Shown one piece after another: positions 27,631 to 35,535 of a stretch of 64,000 nucleotides of DNA. Source of the stretch: Pseudomonadota bacterium. Its GTDB lineage: Bacteria; Pseudomonadota; Alphaproteobacteria; Rhizobiales; MH13. The position numbers were made by a program, and so were the translations under genes. The first letter of the stretch is position 1. Every line of letters starts with the position of its first letter. The notes under the pieces were generated by a model that had not been told where the DNA came from, did not search any database, and worked only from the letters and a program-made list of their open reading frames with translations. The stretch is taken from assembly GCA_039024915.1 (NCBI GenBank), contig JBCCPK010000002.1:248001-312000 (forward strand). The letters are read 5' to 3'.

Positions 27631-28905
27631 TCATCCATGATGGTGGGCCTTGCCACTGCACCAGTCCGTGAGAATCGTGGCCGTGACATCGACCATGCGT
27701 TGAAAGTCATCGACGTCGACCCACTCGTCGTGCCGATCATTTTGGGAGAGATCGCCTGCAAGGCATCCGAGGCCCACGCATGGGATACCCGCCTCAACGA
27801 TAGGGTTACGAATGTCCGAGGAGGTGTGCATCGGATTGACGTGCGGGGTGTCGCCGGTGACTTTTAGGACGGCTGCCGCCGCCGTTCGGTAAAGCGGGTG
27901 TTGGGGAGAGACTTCGCCGCCCGTGACGCCCGTGATCCAATCGATCTGTGGAGGATGATCGCGCAGCCAAGGGTCGGCTTCAGTAGCCGCTTCGAGGCAG
28001 GCGGTTATCTCAGCCTTAACTTGCTGCATGGTTTCACCCGGCGGGAACGAAACAGCGCATCCCATTGAACATGTCTCATCGATGCGGGAGAAGCGCCGCA
28101 TCTGTCCGCAAAAGATGCGAGAGACCATGATGTTTGTCGCGCGGCCCACCGCTTGTTCGATGAGCGGATGGCGGACCCGGGATGCGCGATCCTCGGCAAG
28201 CTCCATAAGAGCCTGTCGCAGAACCAGCGCTTTATCGATCGGGTTTACCGCAAGATGCGCAAAAGCGGTCTGCCCCGGCTCCGTCGTCGCGGGTTGCTTG
28301 CCTTGCACAGTGACTTGGAACTCCATCTGTCCCGACGCCACCGCTTTGATCTCGCGCATTCCCACACCCGATTCCGCAGGGTGGAGATACAGCGCGGCTT
28401 CCGCTGAGAGCCCGCCGTGCAGCAAAGCCGCGACACCCCGCGCGTAGCGCTTCGACGGCGTTGAGGCGAAAACGGCGCGCCCAATATTTTGGCCAGCCTC
28501 TGCGGCCTGTTCGATTGCCAGGACTGCGGACGCACAACCGGCGAGATCATCTGCAATGCCCCAGCCGTATAGCCGACCATCAGAGACTTCACCCGCGAAG
28601 GGGTTATGCGACCATGCGGAGATATCTTCGACGGGCTCACCATCGGGATGAGCAAACATCAACAAGCTCGGCTTGTTTGGATCACCGGGCAGCGTTCCAA
28701 CGATTGCGGTGCGTCGTTCGGTGGCCCGTGCAGCATCCTTGGCAAACTCACCGACCACCTTCACCTCGTCCGGATCGTACTCAACCGCTTGGACTTCGCA
28801 GCCGGACGCTTCCAATCGAGCAGCGATGAGCGACTGAACTTCCTGCTCACCGCCACATTGCGCACTCACCAACTCGCGGAGGAACGATATTGCTTTGTCA
28901 GCCAT
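27631..28905 (-). CDS. Atypical M20-family amidohydrolase
   Basis: This is an ArgE/DapE/carboxypeptidase-G2-like M20 protein of about 424 residues. Metal-ligand candidates are His and Asp in AHPDGEP, Asp in WGIADDLAG and a late His in PMHTSSDI. The place where M20 enzymes have the catalytic Glu-Glu pair reads STPSKRYARG, so the usual general base is not apparent. ATG 28905 (MADKAISFL) is the likely start, though in-frame ATGs lie upstream to 28950. It heads the operon with the amino-acid importer, so N-acyl or amide hydrolysis is expected if it is active. Confidence 0.82.
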   Translation of the reverse strand: MADKAISFLRELVSAQCGGEQEVQSLIAARLEASGCEVQAVEYDPDEVKVVGEFAKDAARATERRTAIVGTLPGDPNKPSLLMFAHPDGEPVEDISAWSHNPFAGEVSDGRLYGWGIADDLAGCASAVLAIEQAAEAGQNIGRAVFASTPSKRYARGVAALLHGGLSAEAALYLHPAESGVGMREIKAVASGQMEFQVTVQGKQPATTEPGQTAFAHLAVNPIDKALVLRQALMELAEDRASRVRHPLIEQAVGRATNIMVSRIFCGQMRRFSRIDETCSMGCAVSFPPGETMQQVKAEITACLEAATEADPWLRDHPPQIDWITGVTGGEVSPQHPLYRTAAAAVLKVTGDTPHVNPMHTSSDIRNPIVEAGIPCVGLGCLAGDLSQNDRHDEWVDVDDFQRMVDVTATILTDWCSGKAHHHG

Positions 28906-28930
28906 ATAAAAAGATCGAAAGCCCATTGCA

Positions 28931-28949
28931 TGCATACACATCGTATACA
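28931..28949. promoter_or_regulatory. Inverted repeat TGCATAC-n5-GTATACA
   Basis: The half-sites TGCATAC (28931-28937) and GTATACA (28943-28949) differ at one position from perfect symmetry. The minus-strand version, starting AATTGTA and ending TGTATGC, resembles a sequence upstream of the binding-protein gene at 31905. The spacing of about 26 nt to the start codon suits a repressor site. The neighbouring GntR protein is the natural candidate (inference). Confidence 0.5.
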
Positions 28950-28990
28950 ATTTAGCTTGTTGCGATTTTCGTTTCTTTGCAAGATGCTTT

Positions 28991-29006
28991 TTTGGTTTGT
29001 ACCAAA
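28991..29006. promoter_or_regulatory. Perfect dyad TTTGGT-n4-ACCAAA
   Basis: TTTGGT at 28991-28996 and ACCAAA at 29001-29006 flank a TTGT centre in the divergent promoter. TTGGT/ACCAA half-sites are typical of FCD-type GntR regulators, and one is encoded next door at 29225. The centre is one base longer than in the TTGGTnnnACCAA sites near 54249 and 58351, so a different protein may bind. Confidence 0.45.
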
Positions 29007-29224
29007 CGGTGCGCTATGGGTTGGCTGAAAGCACCCGAAGATCGCTGGGAAAAAGCCGGCCCGTTTGCAAGAAAGACTTGAAGACAGCGCAGGTCGGTGT
29101 TTTGGGGGCGCTGAGTTATGCGTTTTCGGCAAGAGTTATCGAGCAGGTCGCGTAAACAAGCGGGGTCCGAAGCGCCTGGACAGCCACAAATGCCCCGCCG
29201 ATTACTGTTCACTGAAAAAGGCTT

Positions 29225-29938
29225 TTGATTTTGGATCGCGATAAACTTCAAGCTACGGTGAACGTGCCTGATCTAGCTGATACTCTTGAACCACTCGGGA
29301 CTGCCGCGTCTGCTAGCCTCAACCTATCTAGCCTCGCCTACAAATCCATCTCCGAAATGATCTACCAACGCCAGCTTCGCGGCGGGGAAGTTGTCGTTGA
29401 GCAAAGGTTGGCCGAAGCTCTTGGGGTGTCGAGAACGCCACTCCGCGAAGCACTGCAACGGCTGGAAGGCGAAGGGCTTGTTGTAAAAGTCGCAAATCGA
29501 TCGTTTGTTGTGCGCCGCGTGGACCTTCAGGAGTACTTGGAGAGCCTTAAAGTGCGCGAAATCCTTGAGCCCGAGGCGGCCGCGCTAGCGATTGGGCACA
29601 TCGATCAAGAGACGTTTCGCGCCGTTCGCACCGAATTGAACCAACTCAAGAGCGCAACCAAATACCATACGCACGCACATTGGATATCTGACGACAACTT
29701 GCACACGATGTATTCCGATGTATGCGGCAATGCAGTTCTCGCGGACACGATCCAAGCGCTGCGAATTACGACGCGGCTATTTGAGATTGAACGGCTGGCT
29801 GATCGCGTTGGTCCGGACTCATCCGAACATTTAGACATTCTAGCAGCGCTCGAAGCCAACGATAAAACTGGAGCGCGGCGCGCGGTCCGCGCGCACATTC
29901 GGTCGCTCAGACGCTTTGCAACGAAGTTGCTTCGCTAG
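29225..29938 (+). CDS. GntR-family (FCD) regulator
   Basis: This is a FadR-subfamily GntR regulator (up to 237 residues). The winged HTH is at about residues 45-90 (SISEMIYQRQLRGG, then LAEALGVSRTPLREALQRLEG), and an all-helical FCD effector domain starts near residue 105. The start is uncertain: TTG at 29225 or 29231, with AAAAGG just upstream. It lies between two catabolic modules whose promoters share operator-like sequences. It probably represses both until an amino-acid-derived ligand binds (inference). Its 3' end overlaps the convergent DUF6282-like gene. Confidence 0.9.
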   Translation: MILDRDKLQATVNVPDLADTLEPLGTAASASLNLSSLAYKSISEMIYQRQLRGGEVVVEQRLAEALGVSRTPLREALQRLEGEGLVVKVANRSFVVRRVDLQEYLESLKVREILEPEAAALAIGHIDQETFRAVRTELNQLKSATKYHTHAHWISDDNLHTMYSDVCGNAVLADTIQALRITTRLFEIERLADRVGPDSSEHLDILAALEANDKTGARRAVRAHIRSLRRFATKLLR

Positions 29939-30902
29939 AACCGACCTTGAACAACCTGGCTGGGGTGTGCCGGATTGCCTCAGCAAGGGTGTTGTTGGGG
30001 ACGCCGCAAGCTTCAAGGGTTCGGACAAAACTGAGCAAACCCTCCACCGGGGTCGGCAAAATAGACACCCCGCAATCGCTCGACAGAATGAGACTTCCCG
30101 GCGGTGCTGCCATGGCGAGCTCGGCCATCTGTGAGGCACTGATGCGACCAATCGTGTGGCGCTCTTTGTCGACGTGGGTAAGGCCAACCTCTGCAGCGGG
30201 CGACATGAAAAAAAACGACAGCTCGACCACAGCGCCAAGGCCAGTCAGGTCGGCAACATCATGAACGGTAAAGCTGTTGGCCGGCACAAGAATACGCCGG
30301 ACGCCAGCAGCCTTCGCAAGTTCGGTCACACGTAGGGCTTCAAGCGCGCTGAGATGCCCAACATTCAAAACGACATCGCTGGCGGCAATCAAATCAAGAA
30401 TTTTCAGCACTGCATCGGGGAGCGGGCCGCTTTCTGGCACCGCAAAGCAAGCGTCAATGTAAGCCCGCGATCGGCCCTCGGCCTTTGCAACATGGCGGGT
30501 GTGGTGGGTCGGCAGCGAGATGAAGCGGCAAGGCCTCTTCGGTGTGTCCAGCTGATGATAGGCTAAGCCGAGTGCCGCGCTCACCGCTTCGACAGAGATT
30601 CCTCCAGCCTGGGGCTCCATAATCAGGCCACCAAAGACGTCTAAATCGCTCTGAGATCGCGCCGCCCCAACGAGAGCCGCCATGGCGGCAGAGTTGCTGA
30701 AATTGTCCATCAAACCAATGCCGGCGAAGCCCGCACGGTCTGCTTGCTCGGCTGCCTCCAGCGCATTCAAGCGCCGAGCGTTAAGATGGGGACACGCGTG
30801 GATGTGCCCATCAACAGCCCCGCGAAGCAGCCGACAGTCGGCGTCGCCGAGAGGCGTGTCCTGCCGTGGTTCAACTGGCACGTCGATCACGCCCGGGGCC
30901 AC
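29907..30902 (-). CDS. DUF6282-like amidohydrolase
   Basis: This resembles the DUF6282 group of metal-dependent hydrolases (331 residues), with an N-terminal DGHIHACPH motif and further His and Asp candidates in SLPTHHTRH, VGHLSALEAL and LSSDCGVS. The barrel fold and the D-x-H-x-H start suggest an amidohydrolase, but I do not recognise a characterised homologue. It starts with GTG at 30902, overlapping the ATPase stop (TAGTG). Its 3' end overlaps the convergent gntR gene by 32 nt. It probably processes the compound taken up by the neighbouring importer. Confidence 0.8.
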   Translation of the reverse strand: MAPGVIDVPVEPRQDTPLGDADCRLLRGAVDGHIHACPHLNARRLNALEAAEQADRAGFAGIGLMDNFSNSAAMAALVGAARSQSDLDVFGGLIMEPQAGGISVEAVSAALGLAYHQLDTPKRPCRFISLPTHHTRHVAKAEGRSRAYIDACFAVPESGPLPDAVLKILDLIAASDVVLNVGHLSALEALRVTELAKAAGVRRILVPANSFTVHDVADLTGLGAVVELSFFFMSPAAEVGLTHVDKERHTIGRISASQMAELAMAAPPGSLILSSDCGVSILPTPVEGLLSFVRTLEACGVPNNTLAEAIRHTPARLFKVGSSEATSLQSV

Positions 30903-31639
30903 TAGTGGCGAAGGATTTTTGCGGTGAAGTCCCTCAAGCGATCCGTCTCAGGATTGTCGAATACTTGAGCGGGCGGCCCAGACTCTACAACCGTCCCTTT
31001 GTCCATGAAGACAACACAGCCAGCAACTTCTCGCACGAAAGCCATCTCGTGGCTGACGATCAGCATGGTCATTCCCTCATCGGCAAGGAGCCTGATCGTA
31101 TCAAGGACCTCAGTGACCAATTCCGGATCGAGAGCGGACGTCACCTCATCAAGCAACAATATGTCAGGCTTCAGCGCGAGCGCCCGGGCGATTGCAACGC
31201 GTTGCTGCTGACCACCGGAAAGTTCGTCTGGATAGGCATCAAGCTTATCCCCAAGACCGACCTTTGCGAGGAGCTCAGAAGCCAGATTTTCAACCTCCGT
31301 CTTCTTGCGTTTTTTTACGATGTCGGGAGCGATGGTCACGTTGCGCAACGCAGTCATATTCTGAAACAGATTGTATTGCTGAAAGACGATGGCAAATCGA
31401 TCTCGCGCCTTCCGGAGCGACTTACCGTCGGCGTAATCAATGGTCTCTCCACCAATCCGCACAACGCCGGTCTTAGGTCGAGACAAGCCAACTAGGGCTC
31501 GCAGAAGCGTCGACTTGCCAGACCCCGACGGGCCGATGAGCGCCGCAATCTCACCCTTTTCGATGGCAATGTTTACATCCCTGAGCACGGGGACGTTGCC
31601 ATACCCGGCGCTTATGCCGTCGACTGAAAGATAGGCCAT
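30902..31639 (-). CDS. Polar-amino-acid ABC ATPase
   Basis: This is a GlnQ/HisP-family ATPase (245 residues from the ATG at 31639, with GAGG 4 nt upstream). It has Walker A GPSGSGKST, signature [15 protein letters not shown], Walker B ILLLDEVTSALDPE (DEV instead of the usual DEP) and H-loop VSHEMAFVR. No permease is on its strand. The matching binding protein and two permeases lie divergently at 31905-34282, so the importer is split over two transcripts. Confidence 0.92.
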   Translation of the reverse strand: MAYLSVDGISAGYGNVPVLRDVNIAIEKGEIAALIGPSGSGKSTLLRALVGLSRPKTGVVRIGGETIDYADGKSLRKARDRFAIVFQQYNLFQNMTALRNVTIAPDIVKKRKKTEVENLASELLAKVGLGDKLDAYPDELSGGQQQRVAIARALALKPDILLLDEVTSALDPELVTEVLDTIRLLADEGMTMLIVSHEMAFVREVAGCVVFMDKGTVVESGPPAQVFDNPETDRLRDFTAKILRH

Positions 31640-31813
31640 AAATCCTCGTCTCGTTGTCTCGCATGCCGGCCTCAAATTACTTGGCTGGACAGAGTGTAGC
31701 GCGCAAGTTTGCTCAGATGAGTTCCGAGCCAGCACGCTTGACTTTACCGACTTCGATCAAACCGCCGAAGGGTTTTCCCTGCCACCAACCGGCGTCAACC
31801 CTGCAAAGACAAC

Positions 31814-31829
31814 TTGCATCGACATACAA
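31814..31829. promoter_or_regulatory. Dyad TTGCAT-n4-ATACAA
   Basis: TTGCAT at 31814-31819 and ATACAA at 31824-31829 form a near-perfect inverted repeat around CGAC. It lies in the divergent promoter between the ATPase and the binding-protein genes. Its half-sites (TTGYAT/ATRCAA) resemble those at 28931 and 31855, so it may be a second site for the same regulator. Confidence 0.4.
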
Positions 31830-31854
31830 AAAGTGCCTAGTCTCTATCGCAAAA

Positions 31855-31875
31855 TTGTACAAGCATTGTATGCAA
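31855..31875. promoter_or_regulatory. Operator-like element TTGTAC...TATGCAA
   Basis: This 21-bp element sits 30 nt before the binding-protein ATG. Read with two preceding bases, it matches the minus-strand site upstream of the peptidase operon at 16 of 21 positions: AATTGTA at one end and TGTATGC at the other. Similar sequence and similar distance to the start in the two modules suggest common control. Confidence 0.45.
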
Positions 31876-31904
31876 TGTGAACACAAAAGTTGGGAGCGCG
31901 AGCG

Positions 31905-32765
31905 ATGACAGACCACAAGAAAACTAAGGATACCAACCTTTTCACCCGCCGTGCAGCTCTTGGCATGGCTGCCGGTGCGGCGGCGATTCCAGCGCTTGCC
32001 GCGACGACGCAACAGGCCAGTGCCCGTCCGCTTGAAGACGTGCTTTCATCATCAACACTGCGCGCTGGCATCAACCCGACGCTGGTGCCGTTCGGTACAT
32101 TCAATGACCGAAACGAGATCGACGGTTTTGATGCCGACATCGCAAAAGAACTCGCCAGATTGATGAACGTGGAACTGGAGATCGTTCAAGTCGGCAGCCC
32201 GGACCGCATTCCGTTCCTACAAGCTGATCGGATCGATATCGTCCTCGGCGCGATCACCCGTACAGTTTCCCGCGCGCTCGTAATTGATTACACCATTCCC
32301 CTGCACACACAGACGGTAGCCGTCCTGACAAAGGATGAAACGTCTGTCCCGATCAACAGCCTGGCCGATCTCAACAACCCTGAGGTCCGGCTCGTTCAGG
32401 TGCGCGGAACTATTGGCGTGCCATGGATCGAAGCCAACGCGCCGGAAGCCCAGCTGACGCTCCTCGACAACTACCCCGATACCTTCCGCGCCATGCAACA
32501 GGGACGGGCCGACGCCATGGTCGACGTCATCGAATCCGTCGTCATTCCGATGCAGGAAGTCGAGGGTGTGGGCTGGCGCATTCTGGACGAGACGATAAGC
32601 AACACATGGGTTGGCGTTGGCGTTCAAAAGGGCAACCATACACTGCGCGACTTCATGAACATCGCGTTGTTCGAGCTGCACCAGAATGGGTTTGTTGATG
32701 CCACCTGGGAAAAGTGGTTCGGTGTGCCCATGCAAACTCCCGTGCCGCTCAATCCAATCTTCTGA
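31905..32765 (+). CDS. Amino-acid-type periplasmic binding protein
   Basis: This is an SBP_bac_3-family receptor (286 residues from the ATG at 31905; GGAG is 8 nt upstream). It has a twin-arginine-like signal FTRRAALGMAAG, then an Ala-rich stretch. The mature part includes STLRAGINPTLVPFGTFND and DGFDADIAKELARLM, classic for polar-amino-acid receptors. It opens the plus-strand module of importer, Hcn-like, DapA-like and hydantoinase genes. The ligand is unknown. Confidence 0.91.
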   Translation: MTDHKKTKDTNLFTRRAALGMAAGAAAIPALAATTQQASARPLEDVLSSSTLRAGINPTLVPFGTFNDRNEIDGFDADIAKELARLMNVELEIVQVGSPDRIPFLQADRIDIVLGAITRTVSRALVIDYTIPLHTQTVAVLTKDETSVPINSLADLNNPEVRLVQVRGTIGVPWIEANAPEAQLTLLDNYPDTFRAMQQGRADAMVDVIESVVIPMQEVEGVGWRILDETISNTWVGVGVQKGNHTLRDFMNIALFELHQNGFVDATWEKWFGVPMQTPVPLNPIF

Positions 32766-32867
32766 TCTCAACAAGCTTCTGGGCGGCTATCCACACCTGA
32801 GAAGCAACACTGGATTGCTAGGACTGCACGACGCCGTCGTCATGGCTTGCGGCACGTCCTGGCACTG

Positions 32868-33542
32868 ATGCTTATGCAGCTGCAGTACGGGCAGATTGTC
32901 CAATATATCCCTGACTTTTTCGCCGGTGCGCTCGTTGCGCTCGAGCTTTCGGTTCTGGCGTTTCTTATCGGGGTTATTTTGGGGCTCGTTGGGGCTGCAA
33001 CCATCACATATGGCAACATGCCGGCACGTATCGCCGTGCGGTGCTATGTGAGCTTTTTTACCAACACGCCGCAGCTGGTCCAGATCTTCTTTCTATTCTT
33101 CGCATTGCCGGAATTCGGTATCCTGCTCAGCCCGTATCAGGCGGTTCTTCTGGGCATGACGCTGAACGCGGCTGGCTACCTGACGGAAATTCAACGGGCG
33201 GGCTTCCAATCCATCCAAAGAGCTGAAGTCGAGGCCGCTGAAACGCTTGGCTTCTCGCGGGTTCAAACAGTTTGGTACGTCATCGCGCCACATATTATCC
33301 GGGCGCTCTATCCAGCCCTTTCCAACCACTACATTCTGATGACGCTGGGCACGTCGATGGCCGCCATTTTTGGGGTCGAGGAATTAACGGGTCGTGCGCT
33401 GAACGCCAACGCGATCAGCTTCCGCTCTTTCGAAATTTTCTCGGTCACGGCGCTGATCTATATCGGCCTCACGATTGTGGCGTCTGTCATCCTTTACGCC
33501 CTTGGGCGCTACTTTTTCCGCGTCAAAGTGAAGGTCTTCTGA
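32868..33542 (+). CDS. Polar-amino-acid ABC permease 1
   Basis: This is a HisMQ-family permease (about 224 residues) with five membrane segments and the EAA loop around IQRAEVEAAETLGFSRVQTV. The start is uncertain: ATG at 32868 or 32874, or TTG at 32847; none has a strong ribosome site. It follows the binding-protein gene after a roughly 100-nt gap in which I see no clear signal. It pairs with the permease that follows. Confidence 0.9.
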   Translation: MLMQLQYGQIVQYIPDFFAGALVALELSVLAFLIGVILGLVGAATITYGNMPARIAVRCYVSFFTNTPQLVQIFFLFFALPEFGILLSPYQAVLLGMTLNAAGYLTEIQRAGFQSIQRAEVEAAETLGFSRVQTVWYVIAPHIIRALYPALSNHYILMTLGTSMAAIFGVEELTGRALNANAISFRSFEIFSVTALIYIGLTIVASVILYALGRYFFRVKVKVF

Positions 33543-33544
33543 TC

Positions 33545-34282
33545 GTGGATGCAATCGGTCGCCTGTTCGAAGAGGCACCAAGGTTTTACACCTATTGGAA
33601 CCTCATTTTTCTGGGTGAAGCCGCACTCAACACGCTAATGGTGTCGTTTTTCGGTTGCCTGATCGGCTACCTGATCGGCTTCATCATTGCCACGCTGCGT
33701 GTCGCGCTCATCAACCCGGTCGGACCACTGCGATGGTTCTTGATCACCTACACCGAGATGGTTCGACGGATCCCGTTTCTGGTCCTTCTCCTATGCGTGT
33801 TCTTTGCTTTCCAACTTTCGGGCGCAGAGGTGACACTGTTTATCATTGCTACGACCGCCGTAGCGCTGCGCATGTCAGCCTTGGCGGCAGAGAACATCAG
33901 GGCTGGCTATGACGCGATCAATCCGCGCCAGTGGGAAGCGGCCATCTCGATGAACATGACGCCGATCTCGACCCTGTTTCGGGTCATCCTTCCGCAAGCG
34001 TGGAAAATCATCCTGCCGCCCTCCACGATCCATACGGTCAGCATGATCAAAGAAACGTCGCTCATTTCGCAGATCGGGTTCCTTGAGTTGACCTTTGCCG
34101 CGCGAATGCTCAACCAGCGCGGGTTCTCCGCGCTGATCTGCTACGGAACCGTTCTGGTCCTCTATTTCATTATTTCCTGGTCCTTCGCGCGCGCCGGTAA
34201 GGCGGCGGAGAAAAAACTCGTTCACGCCCCGCGCTCGCCCAACGCGCAAAACATTGAAACGCCCCGCGTGGTGCCGCAATGA
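33545..34282 (+). CDS. Polar-amino-acid ABC permease 2
   Basis: This is a second HisMQ-family permease (245 residues). It starts at GTG 33545, 2 nt after the first permease stop, with GAAGG about 10 nt upstream. The longer frame upstream is rejected because it overlaps the first permease. The EAA loop is visible at INPRQWEAAISMNMTPISTL. Its stop overlaps the next start (ATGA). It uses the divergently encoded ATPase (30902-31639). Confidence 0.9.
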   Translation: MDAIGRLFEEAPRFYTYWNLIFLGEAALNTLMVSFFGCLIGYLIGFIIATLRVALINPVGPLRWFLITYTEMVRRIPFLVLLLCVFFAFQLSGAEVTLFIIATTAVALRMSALAAENIRAGYDAINPRQWEAAISMNMTPISTLFRVILPQAWKIILPPSTIHTVSMIKETSLISQIGFLELTFAARMLNQRGFSALICYGTVLVLYFIISWSFARAGKAAEKKLVHAPRSPNAQNIETPRVVPQ

Positions 34283-35535
34283 TAGGAACACCAGGACAGT
34301 TCGATCTGGTCGTGTTGGGTACAACCCAGGTCGCCCGGCAAACAGCCGAGGCGGCACAGGGATGCGGCCTCAAGACAAAGCAGATCAATCGAAGCTGCGA
34401 AGCGTCCGCTTTTCTCGCCGACCCGATCCTTGCCGAATCTGAAGAGACCGTGTGGTCGGTCATTCCAGCGCCGGGCGTCGGTTTCCGCGTGGATGTTATT
34501 GGAGGAGATGGCGCGAAGTCCTTTCTCACTCAGCGGATAGCTGCAGAAGCGGTGCCAATCGAGATCGTAGTCCCATTTCCCGGCTGGGCGCTTGGCGGTG
34601 TCATGGCACTTGGCGAAGGCGTGCGCTTAGTCAATCGCGGCAAGTCAGCCAGAGCGATCTTGGCTGGTCGCGGCGACGCTTTCTGGTCGGGCATTGCGTC
34701 GTGTCTAGCAAGCGGGGCGGTTCCGACCGCCGTTGTTTGCGTCGATGGCGGCGGCGCTTCAAACGATCAGGTGGAAAGCACGGTCAGAGCAGAGCTTAGC
34801 GGGCGCCATATTCCCGTCTACGACGACTACAGGATCATCGAAGCGGTTGGAACGGATAGCGTCGAAGGTACTTTGATCGCGCCTAACGGCACCACATGGG
34901 CCACGCCCCGAGCGCTGGAAGCCGACGTAATCTTCGTCCACGACGGTTTAACCTGGCGCGATGAAATTCCGCGGTTGCTCGGCGCTCAAATGTCCTTCCT
35001 CTCAAGTGGCGACGGTGAGGCGGCGACCTGTGACGCGTTTGGGCGAACGACCGTTTCAGGGCTTTACTCCATTCCAAGAGAAGAAAGCAGAGCTTGCGCC
35101 CTCGGAACACAGGTCGCGAAAGATGCCGCCGAAGGCACGCATTGGGTGACAAGCAACGAATTTGGAGCGGGCGATGGCGACCGTTTGGACGTAGCAAAAC
35201 AACCGGTCTGGGCCAGCGAACTATCTGATTTGCCGCCGGACCTTCAGGTTTGTCGCTTTGAACCGCAGACCGTAGGCGATTTGAGGAAAGCCATTGATGC
35301 AGGTGCCCAGGATATGAACCAGCTTAAGCAGTTCACGCGCATGGGTATGGGTGTTTGCCAAGGCCGTCCTTGCGAAGAAATTACCGCCAGGCTGATGGCG
35401 CAACATCTCAGCGTGTGCCGTAGCGACGTGGGACGCTGGACTATGCGACCGCCGTTGGAGATGGTCGACCTGTCCACTCTCGCAGGAACATTTGATTACG
35501 CAGATATTCCAATACCGAGGCCCGCGCCCCTATGA
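34279..35535 (+). CDS. Degenerate HcnB-like protein (flavin motifs lost)
   Basis: This 418-residue protein aligns by eye with the B part of the fused enzyme at 20228-23083 but has lost its cofactor signatures. The FAD loop GxGPAG is VLGTTQVARQ (12-21). The second loop GHGPLG is GRGDAF (130-135). The GD motif near the end is IPREESRA. The C-terminal Fe-S site keeps C325, C360 and C365 at the same spacing as the fusion (35 and 5 residues), but the second Cys is F327 (CRFE, not CRCE). The landmark PFPGWALGGVMALG (99-112) is kept. It sits between the permease and the DAO subunit with ATGA overlaps, which argues against a decaying pseudogene. It is probably a structural subunit (inference). Confidence 0.8.
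   Translation: MIGTPGQFDLVVLGTTQVARQTAEAAQGCGLKTKQINRSCEASAFLADPILAESEETVWSVIPAPGVGFRVDVIGGDGAKSFLTQRIAAEAVPIEIVVPFPGWALGGVMALGEGVRLVNRGKSARAILAGRGDAFWSGIASCLASGAVPTAVVCVDGGGASNDQVESTVRAELSGRHIPVYDDYRIIEAVGTDSVEGTLIAPNGTTWATPRALEADVIFVHDGLTWRDEIPRLLGAQMSFLSSGDGEAATCDAFGRTTVSGLYSIPREESRACALGTQVAKDAAEGTHWVTSNEFGAGDGDRLDVAKQPVWASELSDLPPDLQVCRFEPQTVGDLRKAIDAGAQDMNQLKQFTRMGMGVCQGRPCEEITARLMAQHLSVCRSDVGRWTMRPPLEMVDLSTLAGTFDYADIPIPRPAPL

Larger units (their letters stand above)
28906..29224. promoter_or_regulatory. Divergent promoter region with operator-like dyads
   Basis: This 319-nt stretch has no gene. It lies between the peptidase operon (minus) and the GntR gene (plus). It contains TGCATAC-ACATC-GTATACA at 28931-28949, about 26 nt before the peptidase start, and a perfect dyad TTTGGT-TTGT-ACCAAA at 28991-29006. 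I see no convincing small gene in the remainder (29010-29224). Confidence 0.55.

Noticed and set aside
27613-27631. Terminator-like AGCC-n5-GGCT followed by a T-run on the plus strand
   Set aside because: No plus-strand gene lies upstream, and in the minus-strand operon direction the run is A. The stem is only 4 bp.
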